This document shows, piece by piece, positions 1-8,559 of a DNA stretch of 64,000 nt. A program made the translations under genes and the position numbers. The notes under the pieces were generated by a model. It was not told where the DNA came from and ran no database searches. It saw only the letters and a list, made by a program, of their open reading frames with translations. The stretch is from Acidimicrobiales bacterium (lineage in GTDB: Bacteria; Actinomycetota; Acidimicrobiia; Acidimicrobiales; Acidimicrobilacustridaceae), in the NCBI GenBank assembly GCA_025455885.1, contig JALOLR010000001.1, positions 195,441-259,440 of the forward strand, given 5' to 3'. Positions within the stretch are counted from its first letter, which is position 1. The number at the start of each line of letters is the position of its first letter.

Positions 1-705
1 CGCGACGTCAGCTTCGAACGCGACTTCACCGACGCCGCCTCCGGTTCGGTGCTCGTGCAGGCCGGCCGGACGATGGTGCTGTGCACGGCGTACGTCGACG
101 ACGACGTGCCCCGCTGGATGCGGGGCAGCGGCAAGGGTTGGGTGACCGCCGAGTACTCGATGCTGCCGGGCGCGTCGCCCGAGCGGATCCGTCGCGAGGT
201 GGCGTCGGGCAAGCCGTCGGGTCGCACCCAGGAGATCCAGCGCCTCATCGGCCGGTCGTTGCGCGGCGTGTGCGACATGGAGCTGCTCGGCGAGCGCCAG
301 GTGATCGTCGACTGCGACGTGCTCCAGGCCGACGGTGGCACCCGCACCGCGTCGATCAACGGTGGCTACCTGGCGTTGCACGACGCCCTCACCCGTCTCG
401 TGGCCGACGGCGTCATCGGCGCCCATCCCCTCACCGAGCCGTGCGCAGCCGTCTCGGTCGGCATCGTGGGAGGCGTGCCGATGCTCGACCTGCCCTACGT
501 CGAGGACGCCGCCGCCGAGGTCGACATGAACGTGGTGATGGCCGGCGGTGGTCGCTTCCTCGAGGTGCAGGGCACCGCCGAGGGCATGAGCTTCTCGCGT
601 GACGAGCTCGACGAGCTGCTGGGACTGGCCGAGCTGGGCATCGGCGAGATCATGGCGCTGCAGCGCCTGTTGATCGCCGACGCCCCGGCGCCCCGCCCCG
701 GCTGA
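1..705 (+). CDS. rph: Ribonuclease PH, 5'-truncated by the window edge
   Basis: Phosphorolytic 3'-5' exoribonuclease that trims the 3' ends of tRNA precursors, using phosphate as co-substrate. The reading frame is open from base 1, with a [16 protein letters not shown] core typical of the N-terminal RNase PH fold, so only about ten to fifteen residues are missing upstream. Further family motifs are the [24 protein letters not shown] stretch (positions 181-264), the [14 protein letters not shown] segment and the C-terminal EVQGTAEG. rdgB follows after 10 bases, the common rph-rdgB pairing. The family call is firm; the true start lies outside the window. Confidence 0.95.
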   Translation, partial: RDVSFERDFTDAASGSVLVQAGRTMVLCTAYVDDDVPRWMRGSGKGWVTAEYSMLPGASPERIRREVASGKPSGRTQEIQRLIGRSLRGVCDMELLGERQVIVDCDVLQADGGTRTASINGGYLALHDALTRLVADGVIGAHPLTEPCAAVSVGIVGGVPMLDLPYVEDAAAEVDMNVVMAGGGRFLEVQGTAEGMSFSRDELDELLGLAELGIGEIMALQRLLIADAPAPRPG

Positions 706-715
706 GGGGCCTGCG

Positions 716-1324
716 GTGCGCCTGGTGGTGGCCTCGGCCAACCCGGACAAGGTCGCCGAGATCGCCGCGGTGCTCGACGCCCTCGGCGTCGAGGTCGTGC
801 CCCGCCCCGTCGGCCTCCCCGACGTGGTCGAGGACGCCGACACCCTCGAGGGCAACGCCCGTCTGAAGGCCGTCGCCGTCGCCGCAGGGGCGGGCGAGCC
901 GGCCGTGGCCGACGACACGGGCCTCGAGGTCGACGCCCTCGACGGCGCACCGGGGGTGTGGTCGGCGCGCTTCGCCGGTCCCTCCGCGACCTACGCCGAC
1001 AACGTCGCGAAGCTCCTCGCCGACCTGCGGGCGGCGGGGGCCACGACCCGGAGCGCCCGGACGGCGCGCTTTCGCACCGTGGCCATGGCGCGCTGGCCCG
1101 ACGGGGGCGAGCTCGTCGCGGTCGGAACGGTCGAGGGCCGCATCGCCGACGAGCCGCGCGGGTCGGGCGGCTTCGGCTACGACAGCGTGTTCGTGCCCGC
1201 CGAGGGCGACGGGCGCACCTTCGCCGAGATGACCGCCGACGAGAAGCACGCCGTCAGCCACCGGGGCCGGGCGTTGCGGGCCCTGGCCGCCCTGCTCGTC
1301 GAGGGCCCGGGGCCGTCGCCCTGA
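716..1324 (+). CDS. rdgB: XTP/dITP diphosphatase (Ham1/RdgB family)
   Basis: Hydrolyses non-canonical purine triphosphates (XTP, dITP, ITP) to monophosphates and pyrophosphate, keeping them out of DNA and RNA; cytosolic. The 202-aa protein has the family landmarks in order: SANPDKVAEI near the N-terminus (phosphate binding), ADDTGLEVDALDGAPGVWSARFAG in the first third, GFGYDSVF near residue 160 and the SHRGRAL tail motif. It starts with GTG ten bases after rph, so the two are probably cotranscribed. Length matches the usual 190-205 aa. Confidence 0.95.
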   Translation: MRLVVASANPDKVAEIAAVLDALGVEVVPRPVGLPDVVEDADTLEGNARLKAVAVAAGAGEPAVADDTGLEVDALDGAPGVWSARFAGPSATYADNVAKLLADLRAAGATTRSARTARFRTVAMARWPDGGELVAVGTVEGRIADEPRGSGGFGYDSVFVPAEGDGRTFAEMTADEKHAVSHRGRALRALAALLVEGPGPSP

Positions 1325-1328
1325 GTCG

Positions 1329-1344
1329 ATACCTCCCGGGGTAT
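1329..1344 (+). promoter_or_regulatory. CsoR/CstR-type operator overlapping a -10 box
   Basis: ATACCTCCCGGGGTAT is a 16-bp near-palindrome with ATACC and GGTAT arms. It matches the established ATACCC-centre-GGGTAT operator type of CsoR-family repressors. TATGAT at 1342-1347 is a good -10 hexamer overlapping the right arm, so repressor binding would block RNA polymerase. It lies 57 bases before the CsoR-family start, which fits autoregulation. A similar site occurs at 48075-48090. Confidence 0.7.
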
Positions 1345-1400
1345 GATGGGGCCGTCCCCCGGCGCTGCGACCGGGGGTGTCACGAGAGAGGACCAGTCCG

Positions 1401-1670
1401 ATGGAGCTTCCCGAGGACGTCGTCGCCGACGTGCGCACCCGGCTGCGTCGCGTCGCCGGTCAGGTGCAGGGCATCGAGCGGATGCTCGAAGAAGGTCGTG
1501 ACTGCCGTGACGTGGTCACGCAGCTCTCGGCGGCCAACCGGGCCCTCGAACAGGCCGGCTTCCGCCTCGTCGCTGCGGGGCTCTCGTACTGCGTGAGCGA
1601 GCCCGAGAAGGCCGAGGCCGACGGCTACCCGATGGCCGAGGTCGAGAAGATGTTCCTCAAGCTGGCCTGA
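1401..1670 (+). CDS. CsoR/FrmR-family repressor, possibly persulfide-sensing (CstR-like)
   Basis: All-helical DUF156 repressor of 89 aa; family members bind GC-rich palindromes and release DNA on binding Cu(I), Ni/Co, formaldehyde or persulfides. The start chosen is ATG at 1401, preceded by GAGAGAGGA; a GTG at 1377 would extend the frame but has poorer context. The RLRRVAGQVQGIERMLEEGRDC core is typical. Counting from this ATG, the sensor cysteines are Cys35 and Cys64, but the position that holds His in copper-sensing CsoR (the second ligand, near residue 60) is Gly. A Cys pair without that His resembles the persulfide sensor CstR more than a copper sensor; this specificity is inference. No sulfurtransferase or copper ATPase is adjacent. 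Confidence 0.85.
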   Translation: MELPEDVVADVRTRLRRVAGQVQGIERMLEEGRDCRDVVTQLSAANRALEQAGFRLVAAGLSYCVSEPEKAEADGYPMAEVEKMFLKLA

Positions 1671-1694
1671 CCTCGCGTCCCACCCGGCCGCGCC

Positions 1695-1716
1695 CGCCCC
1701 GGTGTCACCGCGGGGC
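1695..1716. terminator. Shared hairpin between convergent genes
   Basis: CGCCCC at 1695-1700 and GGTG at 1701-1704 can pair with CACC and GGGGCG just downstream, leaving a small bulge. The structure overlaps the stop codon of the allophanate hydrolase (minus strand) and lies 25 bases after the CsoR-type gene, so it could terminate both. There is no U-tract. Confidence 0.4.
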
Positions 1717-3492
1717 GCCTTCGGCCAGCCAGGCGCGCCAACCCCCGAAGCGGGTCAGGTCGACGGCCCCCTCCGCGGCGATGCCCTCGCACACGAAGCC
1801 GAGCACCGTCGAGCCGTCGGCCAGGCGGGTCGTGCCGATGGCCAACGGTGCCGGCACCCCGGTCGTGAACGCGCCGAGTCCGGCCACGGGGAGCCGCCAG
1901 AGCTCGACGGCGATGCGTCCTCCGTGCCCCTCGGGCACCCGGATGAGCCCGGGGCGGGGTGGGCCGGAGCAGGGCGGCAGCGAGTCGGCCAGGGCGATCA
2001 GCCGGTAGTCGGCGGCGGTGGTGGTGGCCCGCACGAACGTGGCGCCGTTCGTCGTGAGCTGGTGGTTGAGCGGGAGCCCCGCCAGGTGCGCCCCGACGAC
2101 CGCGAGGTCGACGTGACCCGGCGGCGGTGCGGTGCGCACCGGGAGGCGGCTGGTGACGCGCCCCTCGCGCCCGGCGGTGGCGCACAGCTCGGCGCCGAAC
2201 GCCGCGAGGAGGGCGTCGCGGCCGGCCGGGCCGACCGCCATGGCGCCGGCCGGCAGCCCCCACGCCCGCTCGCCCATCGGTACCGATGCCGCGGCGAGAC
2301 CGAACAGGTTCACGAAGTTGGTGAACGTGCCCAGCATCCGGCTGGTCCCGACCGGATCGGCGATCGCCGAGACGACGGTGGGCATCGTCGGGGTGACCGG
2401 GAGCAGCACCAGGTCGCCGGCCGCCAGCACGGCCCGGACCGCGGGGCGCAGGTCGTCGAGCGCCGCTCGGGCGGCGGCGTCGACCGCCGTGGGGTCCACG
2501 GTCGGGTCGACGGCGTCGCCCACGATGGCCGCCACGGTCGGGTCGGCCGTCTCGGGGTGGGCGGCCAGGTGGGCGCCGAAGGCCCGGTGGCGGGCCCGGA
2601 GCCACGGGCCAGGGGCGTAGAGGAGCCGCCCGACGGCCAGCAGCGCTTCGATGTCGACCTCCACCACCCGGTGGCCGAGGGCCGCCACGAGTTCCACGGC
2701 GGCGTGGTGGGCGGCCAGGGTGCCCGGGTCGCAGCTCGTCAGGCCGTCGCCAGTGGGCACCACGACGTCGAGCGCCCGTGGGTCGGGGAGGGGTGAGCCC
2801 CCCTCGACCCCGGCCGTGATCTCCGTCGCCAGCCAGGCCCCGGCGACGTCGGGGGCCAGCACCGACACGCAGTCGAGCTCCTCGACCGCCGGGACGACGC
2901 CCGTGGTGGGCACCCGGCCCACCGTGGGCTTGAGGCCCACGATCCCCGTGAACGACGCCGGCACCCGACCGGACCCGGCGGTGTCGGTGCCGAGGGCGAA
3001 CGGCACCACCCCGGCCGCGACGAGCGCCGCCGACCCCGAGCTCGACCCGCCGGGCACGAAGCCGGCGTCGACGGGGTTGCGGGGGGTCCCGAACGGCGAG
3101 CGGGTGCCGGCCAGCCCGGTGGCGAACTGGTCGAGGTTGGTCTTGGCGACGCAGGTCGCCCCGGCCCGTTCGAGGCGGGCCACCGCCTCGGCCGACGCGT
3201 CGGGTCGGTACCGGAACGAGGCGCACGCCGCGCTGGTGGGCAGCCCGGCGACGTCGATGTTGTCCTTCACCGCGAACGGGATCCCGGCGAGGGGGAGGTC
3301 CTCGACGTCGCGTCGGGTGAGGGCCGCCGCCCGCGCCCGGGCCTCGGCCTCGGGGAGCACGGCCAGCACCGCCGCCCGGTCGTCGAGGGCGTCGAGGCGC
3401 CGGTAGGCCTCCGCCACGACCTCGGTCGGGGTCACCTCTCCGGCGAGGAGCCGCCGCCGCAGCCCGCCGACGGTCCAGCCGTCGTCGGTCAC
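1705..3492 (-). CDS. atzF: Allophanate hydrolase (amidase-signature family)
   Basis: Hydrolyses allophanate to CO2 and two ammonia, the last step of guanidine or urea-carboxylase routes. The 595-aa protein has an N-terminal amidase-signature domain with Lys76 (FAVKDNIDVAG), the cis-Ser in GGSSSGS around residues 150-152 and the nucleophile Ser174 in GTDTAGSG. The C-terminal third (from about residue 470) matches the AtzF-type extension. GTG at 3492 is taken as the start because its bases overlap the TGA of the upstream carboxylase (GTGA, 4 bp), indicating translational coupling. Length equals the family norm of about 600 aa. Confidence 0.93.
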   Translation of the reverse strand: MTDDGWTVGGLRRRLLAGEVTPTEVVAEAYRRLDALDDRAAVLAVLPEAEARARAAALTRRDVEDLPLAGIPFAVKDNIDVAGLPTSAACASFRYRPDASAEAVARLERAGATCVAKTNLDQFATGLAGTRSPFGTPRNPVDAGFVPGGSSSGSAALVAAGVVPFALGTDTAGSGRVPASFTGIVGLKPTVGRVPTTGVVPAVEELDCVSVLAPDVAGAWLATEITAGVEGGSPLPDPRALDVVVPTGDGLTSCDPGTLAAHHAAVELVAALGHRVVEVDIEALLAVGRLLYAPGPWLRARHRAFGAHLAAHPETADPTVAAIVGDAVDPTVDPTAVDAAARAALDDLRPAVRAVLAAGDLVLLPVTPTMPTVVSAIADPVGTSRMLGTFTNFVNLFGLAAASVPMGERAWGLPAGAMAVGPAGRDALLAAFGAELCATAGREGRVTSRLPVRTAPPPGHVDLAVVGAHLAGLPLNHQLTTNGATFVRATTTAADYRLIALADSLPPCSGPPRPGLIRVPEGHGGRIAVELWRLPVAGLGAFTTGVPAPLAIGTTRLADGSTVLGFVCEGIAAEGAVDLTRFGGWRAWLAEGAPR

Positions 3493-6400
3493 GGCTCGAC
3501 GACCAGGATCACCTGGCCGGGCCGGACCTCCTGGCCCTCCCGGACCCGCACGTCGCTCACCCGTCCGGCCACGGGGCTCACCACCTTGGTCTCCATCTTC
3601 ATGGCCTCGAGGACGGCGACGGGCTCGTCGGCCGAGACCGTGTCGCCCGCGGCGACCAGCACCTTCCAGACGCTGCCGTGCAGCGGCGCGGCCACCCCGT
3701 GGTGCCCGTCGGGCAGGAGGTCGTCGTCGCGGACCACATCGGGCGGCAGCTCGGCGGAGAAGTTGGCCTGCCCCGTCGCCTCCCATCGGCGTCGCTCGGC
3801 GTCGAAGGCCGCCTGCTGGCGCGCCTTGGCCGTCTCGATGGCGTCGGTGTGCTCGCCGAGGAATCGGTGGTGGTCGCGCAGCGAGAACGTGCCGGGCTCG
3901 GTGTCGAGCGCGGTGCGGCCGGCCGCCATGTCGGCGCGGAGCTCGAGCAGCTCGTCGGCGCCGACGAGGTGGAAGGAGAGCCGGTCGAACAACCGCAGCC
4001 CCCAGGGCGGGCCGTCGGCCGGAGCGCGGAAGTGGTTCCAGACCGGGACGGTGCGCCCCACGAACTGGTAGCCACCGGGGCCCTCCATGCCGTAGACGCA
4101 CAGGTAGGCGCCGCCGATGCCGACCGCGTTCTCGGGGGTCCAGGTGCGCGCCGGGTTGTACTTGGTCGTCACCAGGCGGTGGCGCGGGTCGACGGGGGTG
4201 GCCACCGGCGCCCCGAGGTAGACGTCGCCCAGGCCGAGCACCAGGTACTCGGCGTCGAGCACGATCCGTTGGACGTCGTCGACCGAGTCGAGGCCGTTGA
4301 TGCGGCGGATGAACTCGATGTTGCTGGGGGCCCAGGGTGCGTCGGGGCGGACGATCTGGGTGTACTTCTCGATGGCGAGGCGGGTGGCGGGGTCGTCCCA
4401 CGACAGGGGGAGGTGCACGAGCCGGCTGGGCACCTCGACCTCCTCGAGGCCGGGGAGCAGGTCCTCGATCTCCACGAGCGCGTCGACGAGCGACGCGAGC
4501 GAGCGCCGGTGGGGGTCGAAGCGCACCTGGAGGGAGCGGATGCCGGGGGACAGCTCGACCACCCCCGCCGGGGGACGGGCGCGGAGGTGCTCCTGGAGGG
4601 CGTGGGCCCGCAGTCGCAGGTCGAGGTCGAGCACGTTCTCGCCGTACTCCACGAGCACGCACGAGGTGCCCGACCGCCGGTACGTGACCGCCGGGGCGGC
4701 GTCGCCGGCCGGGCGCCGGGCGAGGACCGCGGGGCTGGACGCGACCGTCGCACCGGTGACGGGCGCGGGCGCCGCGCCCGGGTCGGGGCCGGCCGTGGTC
4801 ACCAGGTCGAGGTCACGGCCGCCCCGGGCCTCGAGGGCCACTGCCTCGTCGTGGTCGAGGAGGTGGAAGCCGATGGTGTCGCCGGCCCGCACCTGCCCCA
4901 TCTTCCACAGCTCGGCGGGAGCGATCGTGACCGGGCAGACGAAGCCGCCGAGGCTGGGCCCGTCGGGACCGAGGACGACGGGCATGTCGCCGGTGAAGTC
5001 CACCGCCCCGACGGCGTACACGGTGTCGTGGATGTTCGAGGGGTGCAGGCCGGCCTCGCCGCCGTCGGGCCGGGCCCAGACCGGGGTGGGCCCGATGAGG
5101 CGCACGCCGGTGCGGTTGGAGTTGTAGTGCACCTGCCAGGTCGCGCCGAGGAACGCCTCGATGTCGTCGTCGGTGAAGAAGTCGGGGGCGCCGTGGGGGC
5201 CGTAGAGCACCCCGACCGACCAGGCGTCGGTCATCGTCGGCCGTCGGGCGGGGGCGACGTCGGCGCGCCCCGGTCCCGGCGCGGTGGGGTCGAGGAGGCG
5301 GATCACGTCGCCGGCCAGGAGCCCGCGACCACCGTGGCCCCCGAAGTGGCCGAGGTCGAACGTGGCCCGTGACCCGAGGAAGTGGTGGCCGTCGAACCCG
5401 CCGGCCACGGTGAGGTAGGCCCGACAGCCCGGGGCGCCGATGTCGCCGACCCGCAGGGTGGTGCCGGCCGCCACGGCGACCGCCGACCACGGGGCCAACG
5501 GCATCGGCTCACCCCCGTCGGGGGTGACGGTCGCGGCCGCCGGCGCCCCGGTGAGGCACACGGTGGTGGCGCTGCGGAAGCGCAGCGTGGGTCCGCGGAG
5601 GGTGAGCTCGAGGCCGGGTGCGCCCTCGTCGTTGCCGAGGAGACGGTTGCCCAGCCGGAACGACCGGTCGTCCATCGGACCCGACGGAGGGACCCCCACG
5701 TCCCAGTGCCCGATCCGGCCGGGGTGGTCCTGGACGGTGGTGTGCGTGCCCCCGTCGATCACGTCGACGGCGGCCGAGCTGAACGCCAGGCCGTCGAGCA
5801 GCCGCGTGGTGTGGGTGGCCTCGTCGAGCGCGGTGGACGCGACGACGGCGCGGAGCTGGTCGAGGTTGGTCTCGATGCCCGACACCCGGAAGCGCTCCAG
5901 GGCCCGCCCGAGCCGGGCGAGCGCCTCGGGGCGGGTGGGTGCCGACGCCACGACCTTGGCGAGCAACGGGTCGTAGTGGGGGCTGACCTCGGTGCCGGGG
6001 CGCACCCAGGTGTCGACCCGGACGTCACGGGGCGGGTCCCACTCCATCAGCCGGCCCGTCGACGGTCGGTAGCCGGCGGCGGGGTCCTCGGCGTAGACCC
6101 GGGCCTCGACGGACACCCCGCGTGGCGTGGGGCGCCGCGCCGCGAGGTCGCCGAGCTCACCGGCCGCGAGGAGCACCATCCACTCGACCAGGTCGACGCC
6201 CGTGGTGGCCTCGGTGACGGGGTGCTCGACCTGCAGGCGGGTGTTGACCTCGAGGAAGGCGGCCTCGGCGCGGTCGGCGTCGTAGACGAACTCCACCGTG
6301 CCCGCCGATCGGTAGTCGACCGAGCGTCCGAGGCGCACCGCGGCGTCGTGGAGGTCACGGCGGACCTCGTCGGGGAGCGCAGGTGCGGGAGCCTCCTCGA

Positions 6401-7112
6401 GGACCTTCTGGTTGCGGCGCTGCACGGTGCAGTCCCGGTCGCCGAGGGTGATCACCTCGCCCCGCCCGTCGCCGAAGAGCTGGACCTCGACGTGACGGGC
6501 CCGGCCGACGTAGCGCTCGACGAAGACCCCGCCCTCGGCGAAGTTGGCGGCGCCGAGGGCCTCGACCGAGGCGAACGTGGCGGCCAGCTCGTCGGCCGAG
6601 CGGCACAGGCCCATGCCGATCCCGCCGCCGCCGGCGGTGCTCTTCACCATCACCGGGAACCCGATGCGTTCGGCGGCGGCCACGGCGTCGTCGACGCCGT
6701 CGAGCAACCCCGACCCGGCGAGGACGGGGACGCCGTTGGCGACGGCCAGCTCCCGCGAGGTGTGCTTCAGACCGAAGCGGCGGAGCTGGTCGGGGGTGGG
6801 GCCGACGAACGCGATGCCGGCGTCCTCGCAGCGTTCGGCGAACGCGGCGTTCTCGGACAGGAAGCCGTACCCCGGGTGCACGGCCCCGGCGCCGGTGGCG
6901 GCCGCGGCGTCGAGGATGGCGTCCACCCGCAGGTAGCTGAGGGAAGGGGCGGCCGGCCCGATGGGGATCGCCTCGTCGGCGGCGTCGACGTGGGCGCTGT
7001 CGCGGTCGGCGTCGGAGTACACGGCGACGGACCGGATCCCCATGGCCCGCAGGGTGGCGATGATCCGACAGGCGATCTCCCCCCGGTTGGCCACCAGGAC
7101 GGCGTCGAACAT
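3489..7112 (-). CDS. Urea/guanidine carboxylase (biotin-dependent, single chain)
   Basis: ATP- and biotin-dependent carboxylation of guanidine (to carboxyguanidine) or urea (to allophanate). The 1207-aa order is: biotin carboxylase (1 to about 445, ATP-grasp glycine loop GGGGIGMG near 161, EVNTRLQVEHPVTE near 288); KipA-like AHS2 domain (about 453-750); KipI-like AHS1 domain (about 810-1015); a linker; and a biotinyl domain from about 1135 with EAMKMET, biotin-accepting Lys1172. Such proteins were long called urea carboxylase. When linked to two DUF1989 proteins and allophanate hydrolase, as here, characterised members prefer guanidine; I rely on this context and have not aligned the carboxyltransferase pocket. 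The ATG shares its A with the TGA of the preceding gene. Confidence 0.93.
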   Translation of the reverse strand: MFDAVLVANRGEIACRIIATLRAMGIRSVAVYSDADRDSAHVDAADEAIPIGPAAPSLSYLRVDAILDAAAATGAGAVHPGYGFLSENAAFAERCEDAGIAFVGPTPDQLRRFGLKHTSRELAVANGVPVLAGSGLLDGVDDAVAAAERIGFPVMVKSTAGGGGIGMGLCRSADELAATFASVEALGAANFAEGGVFVERYVGRARHVEVQLFGDGRGEVITLGDRDCTVQRRNQKVLEEAPAPALPDEVRRDLHDAAVRLGRSVDYRSAGTVEFVYDADRAEAAFLEVNTRLQVEHPVTEATTGVDLVEWMVLLAAGELGDLAARRPTPRGVSVEARVYAEDPAAGYRPSTGRLMEWDPPRDVRVDTWVRPGTEVSPHYDPLLAKVVASAPTRPEALARLGRALERFRVSGIETNLDQLRAVVASTALDEATHTTRLLDGLAFSSAAVDVIDGGTHTTVQDHPGRIGHWDVGVPPSGPMDDRSFRLGNRLLGNDEGAPGLELTLRGPTLRFRSATTVCLTGAPAAATVTPDGGEPMPLAPWSAVAVAAGTTLRVGDIGAPGCRAYLTVAGGFDGHHFLGSRATFDLGHFGGHGGRGLLAGDVIRLLDPTAPGPGRADVAPARRPTMTDAWSVGVLYGPHGAPDFFTDDDIEAFLGATWQVHYNSNRTGVRLIGPTPVWARPDGGEAGLHPSNIHDTVYAVGAVDFTGDMPVVLGPDGPSLGGFVCPVTIAPAELWKMGQVRAGDTIGFHLLDHDEAVALEARGGRDLDLVTTAGPDPGAAPAPVTGATVASSPAVLARRPAGDAAPAVTYRRSGTSCVLVEYGENVLDLDLRLRAHALQEHLRARPPAGVVELSPGIRSLQVRFDPHRRSLASLVDALVEIEDLLPGLEEVEVPSRLVHLPLSWDDPATRLAIEKYTQIVRPDAPWAPSNIEFIRRINGLDSVDDVQRIVLDAEYLVLGLGDVYLGAPVATPVDPRHRLVTTKYNPARTWTPENAVGIGGAYLCVYGMEGPGGYQFVGRTVPVWNHFRAPADGPPWGLRLFDRLSFHLVGADELLELRADMAAGRTALDTEPGTFSLRDHHRFLGEHTDAIETAKARQQAAFDAERRRWEATGQANFSAELPPDVVRDDDLLPDGHHGVAAPLHGSVWKVLVAAGDTVSADEPVAVLEAMKMETKVVSPVAGRVSDVRVREGQEVRPGQVILVVEP

Positions 7113-7762
7113 CAGGCGGCGGGAGTGTGCACGAGCACCTGCACCGGGGTCGGGTTCCAGCCGTTGCAGGGGTTGTTGAGCTGGGGGCAGTTGGAGATCA
7201 CCACGAGGATGTCGCGTTCGGCGCGCAGCTCGACGTGGGCGCCCGGCCGGGAGATCCCGTCGACGATGTCGAGGTGCCCGTCGGGGGTGACCGGGACGTT
7301 CATGAAGAAGTTGATGTTGGGGACCAGGTCACGCTTGCCGAGGCCGTGGCGGCTGAGGCCGAGGAGGAAGTTGTCCCGGCAGTTGTGCATGTGCCGGGTG
7401 TGGTGGCCGAAGCGGCACGTGTTGCTCTCGGCGCTGCAGGCGCCCCCCGAGGTGTCGTGGCGCCCGCAGGTGTCGTCGACGATGGTGGCGAGCGCGCCGC
7501 CCTCGCTCGAGCGCAGGACCGAGCCGGTGGTGAGGAAGATGCCGCCCTGGTCGCGCACCGTGGCCGCCGAGCTGTAGCGGTCGGTCGGGTCGTGCGCGTC
7601 GTACAGCAGGGTGTCGACGGCCTGGTTGCCCTCCAGGTCGACGATGCGCAGGAGGGCCCCGGCGGGCACCACACCCGTCCACGGCTCGCCGGGTCGCACG
7701 ATCTCGTCGACCACCACCGGGGTCGTACCGGTGTCGGCCGGGGGGGTGGAGAGGTTCGTCAC
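7112..7762 (-). CDS. DUF1989 protein, probable carboxyguanidine deiminase subunit
   Basis: The family was formerly named 'urea carboxylase-associated protein'; paired paralogues form carboxyguanidine deiminase (CgdAB), which converts carboxyguanidine to allophanate and ammonia. This 216-aa copy keeps a Cys/His-rich stretch around residues 97-122 (DDTCGRHDTSGGACSAESNTC) followed by NCRDNFLLGL and the RAERDILVVISNCPQLNNPCN tail, and is likely the metal-binding member. It starts with GTG, with GGGAG seven bases upstream, 19 bases after its paralogue. The family is clear; I cannot tell which one is CgdA or CgdB. Confidence 0.85.
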   Translation of the reverse strand: MTNLSTPPADTGTTPVVVDEIVRPGEPWTGVVPAGALLRIVDLEGNQAVDTLLYDAHDPTDRYSSAATVRDQGGIFLTTGSVLRSSEGGALATIVDDTCGRHDTSGGACSAESNTCRFGHHTRHMHNCRDNFLLGLSRHGLGKRDLVPNINFFMNVPVTPDGHLDIVDGISRPGAHVELRAERDILVVISNCPQLNNPCNGWNPTPVQVLVHTPAA

Positions 7763-7781
7763 GCAGGGCTCCCGTGGGGGG

Positions 7782-8522
7782 TCATCGGGTGAGGGAGAGG
7801 AGACGGTCGGTGTTCTCGAAGCCCCGGGCCCGTTCGGGGGTGGGGTCGATCCGTGGGTCGACGTCGACCGGGGCGTCGGCGAGGACGCTCACCCGGGTCG
7901 GGCCGGTCGCCCAGCCGGGTGACGGGTCGAGGGGATGCGGTGTGTTCGAGGCGACCACGAGGAGGTCCATCTCGGCGCGCAGGTCGATCAGGGCGCCCGG
8001 CCCACCGCCGGGGCCGACCCAGGTGAAGCGGCCGTCGGGGGCCACCTCCACCCGGTCGAAGAGGTTGAGGGTGGGGACGATGTCGCGACGGTCGAGGCCG
8101 TGGCGGCCGAGCGCGGCGATCAGGTTGTCGTGGGTGTTGACGTGGCGCTCGTTGCGGCGCTCGAGGTAGGTGCCCCCGTGGCTCGCGGCGTCGGTGGTGC
8201 CGGCGTCGGACGCGCCGCCGAGCGTGTCGTGGTGGCCGCCGGTGTCCCGCGTGATCGAGCACAGCACCCGACCCATGTCGGAGAAGAGCACCATGCCGGC
8301 GGTGAGGAAGATCTGGTTCTGGATCTTGACGGTGTCGGGGGCGTTGTAGCGCTCGCTCGGGTCGGCGGCGTTGCAGAGCAGGACCGCCGTGCCGCCCGAG
8401 CCCTCCACGTCGACGAAGCGGACGGTGCGGCCCCGGCGCACGACGCCGCTCCAGTACGCCCCGGGGGGGAGCAGGTCGTCGGTGACCGCCGCCGGCCCGG
8501 GCTCGTCGCCTGCCTCGTCCAC
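7782..8522 (-). CDS. DUF1989 protein, partner subunit (first gene of guanidine operon)
   Basis: Second DUF1989 paralogue, 246 aa, first gene of the operon. It retains the fold landmarks ERYNAPDTVK, THDNLIAALGRHGLDRRDIVPTLNLF and LRAEMDLLVVASNTPHPLDP. The cysteines of its neighbour's Cys/His cluster are replaced (GGHHDTLGGASDAG), so it may be a structural or altered-site subunit of a CgdAB-like heteromer. GTG at 8522 is chosen because GGGAG lies five bases upstream; an in-frame ATG at 8612 would add 30 residues but would place the operator inside the gene. The last 40 residues extend past the usual family end. Confidence 0.83.
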   Translation of the reverse strand: MDEAGDEPGPAAVTDDLLPPGAYWSGVVRRGRTVRFVDVEGSGGTAVLLCNAADPSERYNAPDTVKIQNQIFLTAGMVLFSDMGRVLCSITRDTGGHHDTLGGASDAGTTDAASHGGTYLERRNERHVNTHDNLIAALGRHGLDRRDIVPTLNLFDRVEVAPDGRFTWVGPGGGPGALIDLRAEMDLLVVASNTPHPLDPSPGWATGPTRVSVLADAPVDVDPRIDPTPERARGFENTDRLLSLTR

Positions 8523-8540
8523 TGGTGCTCCCACTGGGTC

Positions 8541-8559
8541 TTTCGATGAAACATTGAAA
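8541..8559. promoter_or_regulatory. Palindromic operator between TetR gene and guanidine operon
   Basis: TTTCGATGAAACATTGAAA is a 19-bp interrupted palindrome (TTTC, ATG, CAT, GAAA positions symmetrical). It sits 19 bases before the GTG of the DUF1989 gene and 122 bases before the divergent TetR start. The size and placement suit a TetR dimer. No guanidine riboswitch is recognisable in the 158-base gap. Confidence 0.6.

Noticed and set aside
1377-1400. GTG start giving a 97-aa CsoR-family protein
   Set aside because: ATG 1401 has a clear GAGAGAGGA ribosome site and gives the normal family length.
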